Part shown: positions 62,765 to 64,000 of the stretch, piece after piece | How the letters are laid out: each line of letters starts with the position of its first letter | Position numbering within the stretch: the first letter of the stretch is position 1 | Assembly (NCBI GenBank): GCA_002734065.2 | Contig: NVXU02000030.1 | Span: 62,001-126,000 of the forward strand | Direction of reading: 5' to 3' | Source: Fluviicola sp. | GTDB taxonomy: Bacteria > Bacteroidota > Bacteroidia > Flavobacteriales_D > Crocinitomicaceae | Length of the DNA stretch: 64,000 nt | Notes under the pieces: model-generated | The model's database searches: none | Seen by the model: only the letters and a program-made list of their open reading frames with translations | Told to the model about the DNA's origin: nothing | Translations under genes and position numbers: made by a program

Positions 62765-63811
62765 TTATGGTCTTCCTTTCATCCTCCAACTTATCTCTCG
62801 AACTATATTCCCTACAGAATACTTTTGGAAGAATGAACGTGTATCTACCCATTTTACAGGTTCTAATTCACTTGTTTCATCTTCTTCTTTTGAGCCGTCA
62901 ATCGAGTAATTAAACAACTTTGCTAAACGTTCCATAAAAGGACGATTGTATTCAACTCCATTTATTTCCTGTACGAATGCTTCCATTTCTTCTTTTGACA
63001 AGTCAGGAACTACGCGTTCAATTTCATTTACTTTGTGCAATCCTTCTGGTGATTTTCCTTCATCAAAGATATTAGAAAGCCGTTTGTTATTGAACCATGT
63101 GTAGAAAGTTTCATCTACATTGTACTCTTCCAGTTTCCCAGATTTAGGGTTTTGGTAGAAGTGTTTTAGTTGTGCTTCACTTTGCGTGACCCCAATTCCA
63201 ACGGCAATTCTCGCTTGGTCGGATAAATTGGGGGGAGATGCGTGAATTAAACGATTATCAAAAACTAAACTTTGTCCTGCTTTCATTTCGATGATTTCAA
63301 TGAACGGGAATAATGTAAAAACATGATCAGCAAGTGGAGATTTTGATTGTGGAGAAGGGGACGATCGTTTGTGATTAAAAATTTTGTGGCTCCCTCGAAT
63401 TACTCCAAGTGCACCATTGTGTTCGGTCACATCAACCAAGGCCGTCCAAACAGTTGCTGAGCAAAATTTATCTTCATCCACAAATGTCCAATCTTGGTGA
63501 GGAGGAACAATATTCTGTAAGCCTGACTCTTTAATCACGTAGCTCGCAGTAAACGTTTGGCATTCATCCAATAATTCACTCATTTTTGGAACGAGTACTT
63601 CTTTTATTTTTGATCCAACTTCTTTTACGAGGTCTTCATTCTCATTATCAAGACTAATGTGAAATCCAGCCTCAATTTTATTGTCAAATTCTTGATTATT
63701 GTAAAAGTCAAGAAGTGAAGCTACTTCTTCTGAGTTGAGAAGAGAAAGCAACACAAATCCGTCAGTATCGAATTGATTTTGATATTCTTTATTTTTAAAA
63801 ATGTCTCTCAT
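62765..63811 (-). CDS. PhyH-like Fe(II)/2-oxoglutarate dioxygenase
   Basis: A 348-residue PhyH protein, the first of the five-copy array after the exporter permease. H105 and D107 are in VPPHQDWTFVDEDKF, H190 in RLIHASPPNLSDQARIAV, and R201 is the 2-oxoglutarate ligand candidate. A longer loop (SSPSPQSKSPLADH, near 150-163) and a C-terminal extension of about 70 residues distinguish it. The end contains RSFFQKYSVGNIVREISWRM, a longer variant of the aromatic basic tail. It begins 9 bases after the permease stop. Confidence 0.87.
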   Translation of the reverse strand: MRDIFKNKEYQNQFDTDGFVLLSLLNSEEVASLLDFYNNQEFDNKIEAGFHISLDNENEDLVKEVGSKIKEVLVPKMSELLDECQTFTASYVIKESGLQNIVPPHQDWTFVDEDKFCSATVWTALVDVTEHNGALGVIRGSHKIFNHKRSSPSPQSKSPLADHVFTLFPFIEIIEMKAGQSLVFDNRLIHASPPNLSDQARIAVGIGVTQSEAQLKHFYQNPKSGKLEEYNVDETFYTWFNNKRLSNIFDEGKSPEGLHKVNEIERVVPDLSKEEMEAFVQEINGVEYNRPFMERLAKLFNYSIDGSKEEDETSELEPVKWVDTRSFFQKYSVGNIVREISWRMKGRP

Positions 63812-63820
63812 AATGGGAGT

Positions 63821-64000
63821 TTAAAGATAATCAACTAAATTTCGTTCTATATTCTTAAAGGTACGAATTCCAATAAATAATAAGATAATAATTGGCAAAA
63901 ATGACAAACAATATGACCAATTAAACGGAATATTGAATAATAATGAGCGTAAAAAATCTATAGCCGTAGCAATTGGGTTTATGTAGTAGATATAGTCACG
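63821..64000 (-). CDS. O-antigen-type ABC exporter permease (Wzm-like), C-terminal 59 residues only
   Basis: The window ends inside this gene. The visible part reads RDYIYYINPIATAIDFLRSL, then a hydrophobic helix (CLSFLPIIILLFIGIRTF) and the end KNIERNLVDYL. This is the typical finish of ABC-2 polysaccharide permeases (NP-x-x-x-x-DFxR, a last membrane helix and FKxxERxLxDxL). It is the membrane partner expected for the Wzt-like ATPase at 56980-58188. Being first in the transcript, it suggests the operon promoter lies beyond position 64000. Confidence 0.8.
   Translation of the reverse strand, partial: RDYIYYINPIATAIDFLRSLLFNIPFNWSYCLSFLPIIILLFIGIRTFKNIERNLVDYL

Overview
The window is low-GC DNA from a member of the Bacteroidota, most likely Flavobacteriales and perhaps Crocinitomicaceae-like (the family is a guess). 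Support comes from many promoter -7 boxes of the Bacteroidota form TAnnTTTG, PorE-like TPR/PD40/OmpA proteins, DUF2490 and DUF2147 proteins, signal peptides ending in FSQ, and a lack of purine-rich ribosome binding sites. No insertion sequence, phage gene, CRISPR array or rRNA was found. There is one tRNA (His, GTG).

Layout. 1-5.7 kb: a truncated LolA-like gene, an esterase, MnmD tRNA methyltransferase, DnaB and two secreted proteins. 5.7-13.5 kb: a probable inorganic-carbon uptake operon (small exported protein, DabA, DabB, SulP transporter, DUF2490 barrel). 13.5-20.3 kb: a methyltransferase, a possibly serpin-related secreted protein, GyrB, an OmpA protein and small unknown or secreted proteins. 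20.3-30.7 kb: divergent pabA/ridA, a glycosyltransferase fused to a sugar-phosphate-transferase-like domain, an E2 acyltransferase, two PorE-like envelope proteins, an exonuclease and a FAH-family enzyme. 30.7-41.3 kb: polyprenyl glycosylphosphotransferase, lipoprotein, oxidoreductase, DinB-like protein, tRNA-His, RelA/SpoT, fumarylacetoacetase, YchF and an M28 peptidase.

41.3-64 kb is a surface-glycan island. A five-gene minus-strand operon encodes a GDP-mannose 3,5-epimerase, three glycosyltransferase-like proteins (one TMTC-like GT-C with TPRs) and a nucleotide-sugar dehydrogenase. Upstream lies a 1059-residue fusion of a UbiA-type prenyltransferase, a GT4 glycosyltransferase and an SGNH hydrolase, divergent from an HTTM membrane protein.

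The most striking part is 53.2-64 kb: nine Fe(II)/2-oxoglutarate oxygenase-like proteins around an O-antigen-type ABC exporter. Seven are PhyH-like with an HQD motif (one reads HQN). Two are of another branch, with the facial-triad carboxylate replaced by glycine (HxG), the arrangement known in Fe/2OG halogenases. The exporter permease and its ATPase are split by five PhyH genes and a membrane-anchored methyltransferase. Six of the seven PhyH proteins clearly end in a short basic aromatic tail, and the two HxG proteins begin with a basic one, which suggests a shared membrane or docking site. My reading, which is inference, is a multi-oxygenase glycan or glycolipid tailoring and export system that I do not recognise as described.
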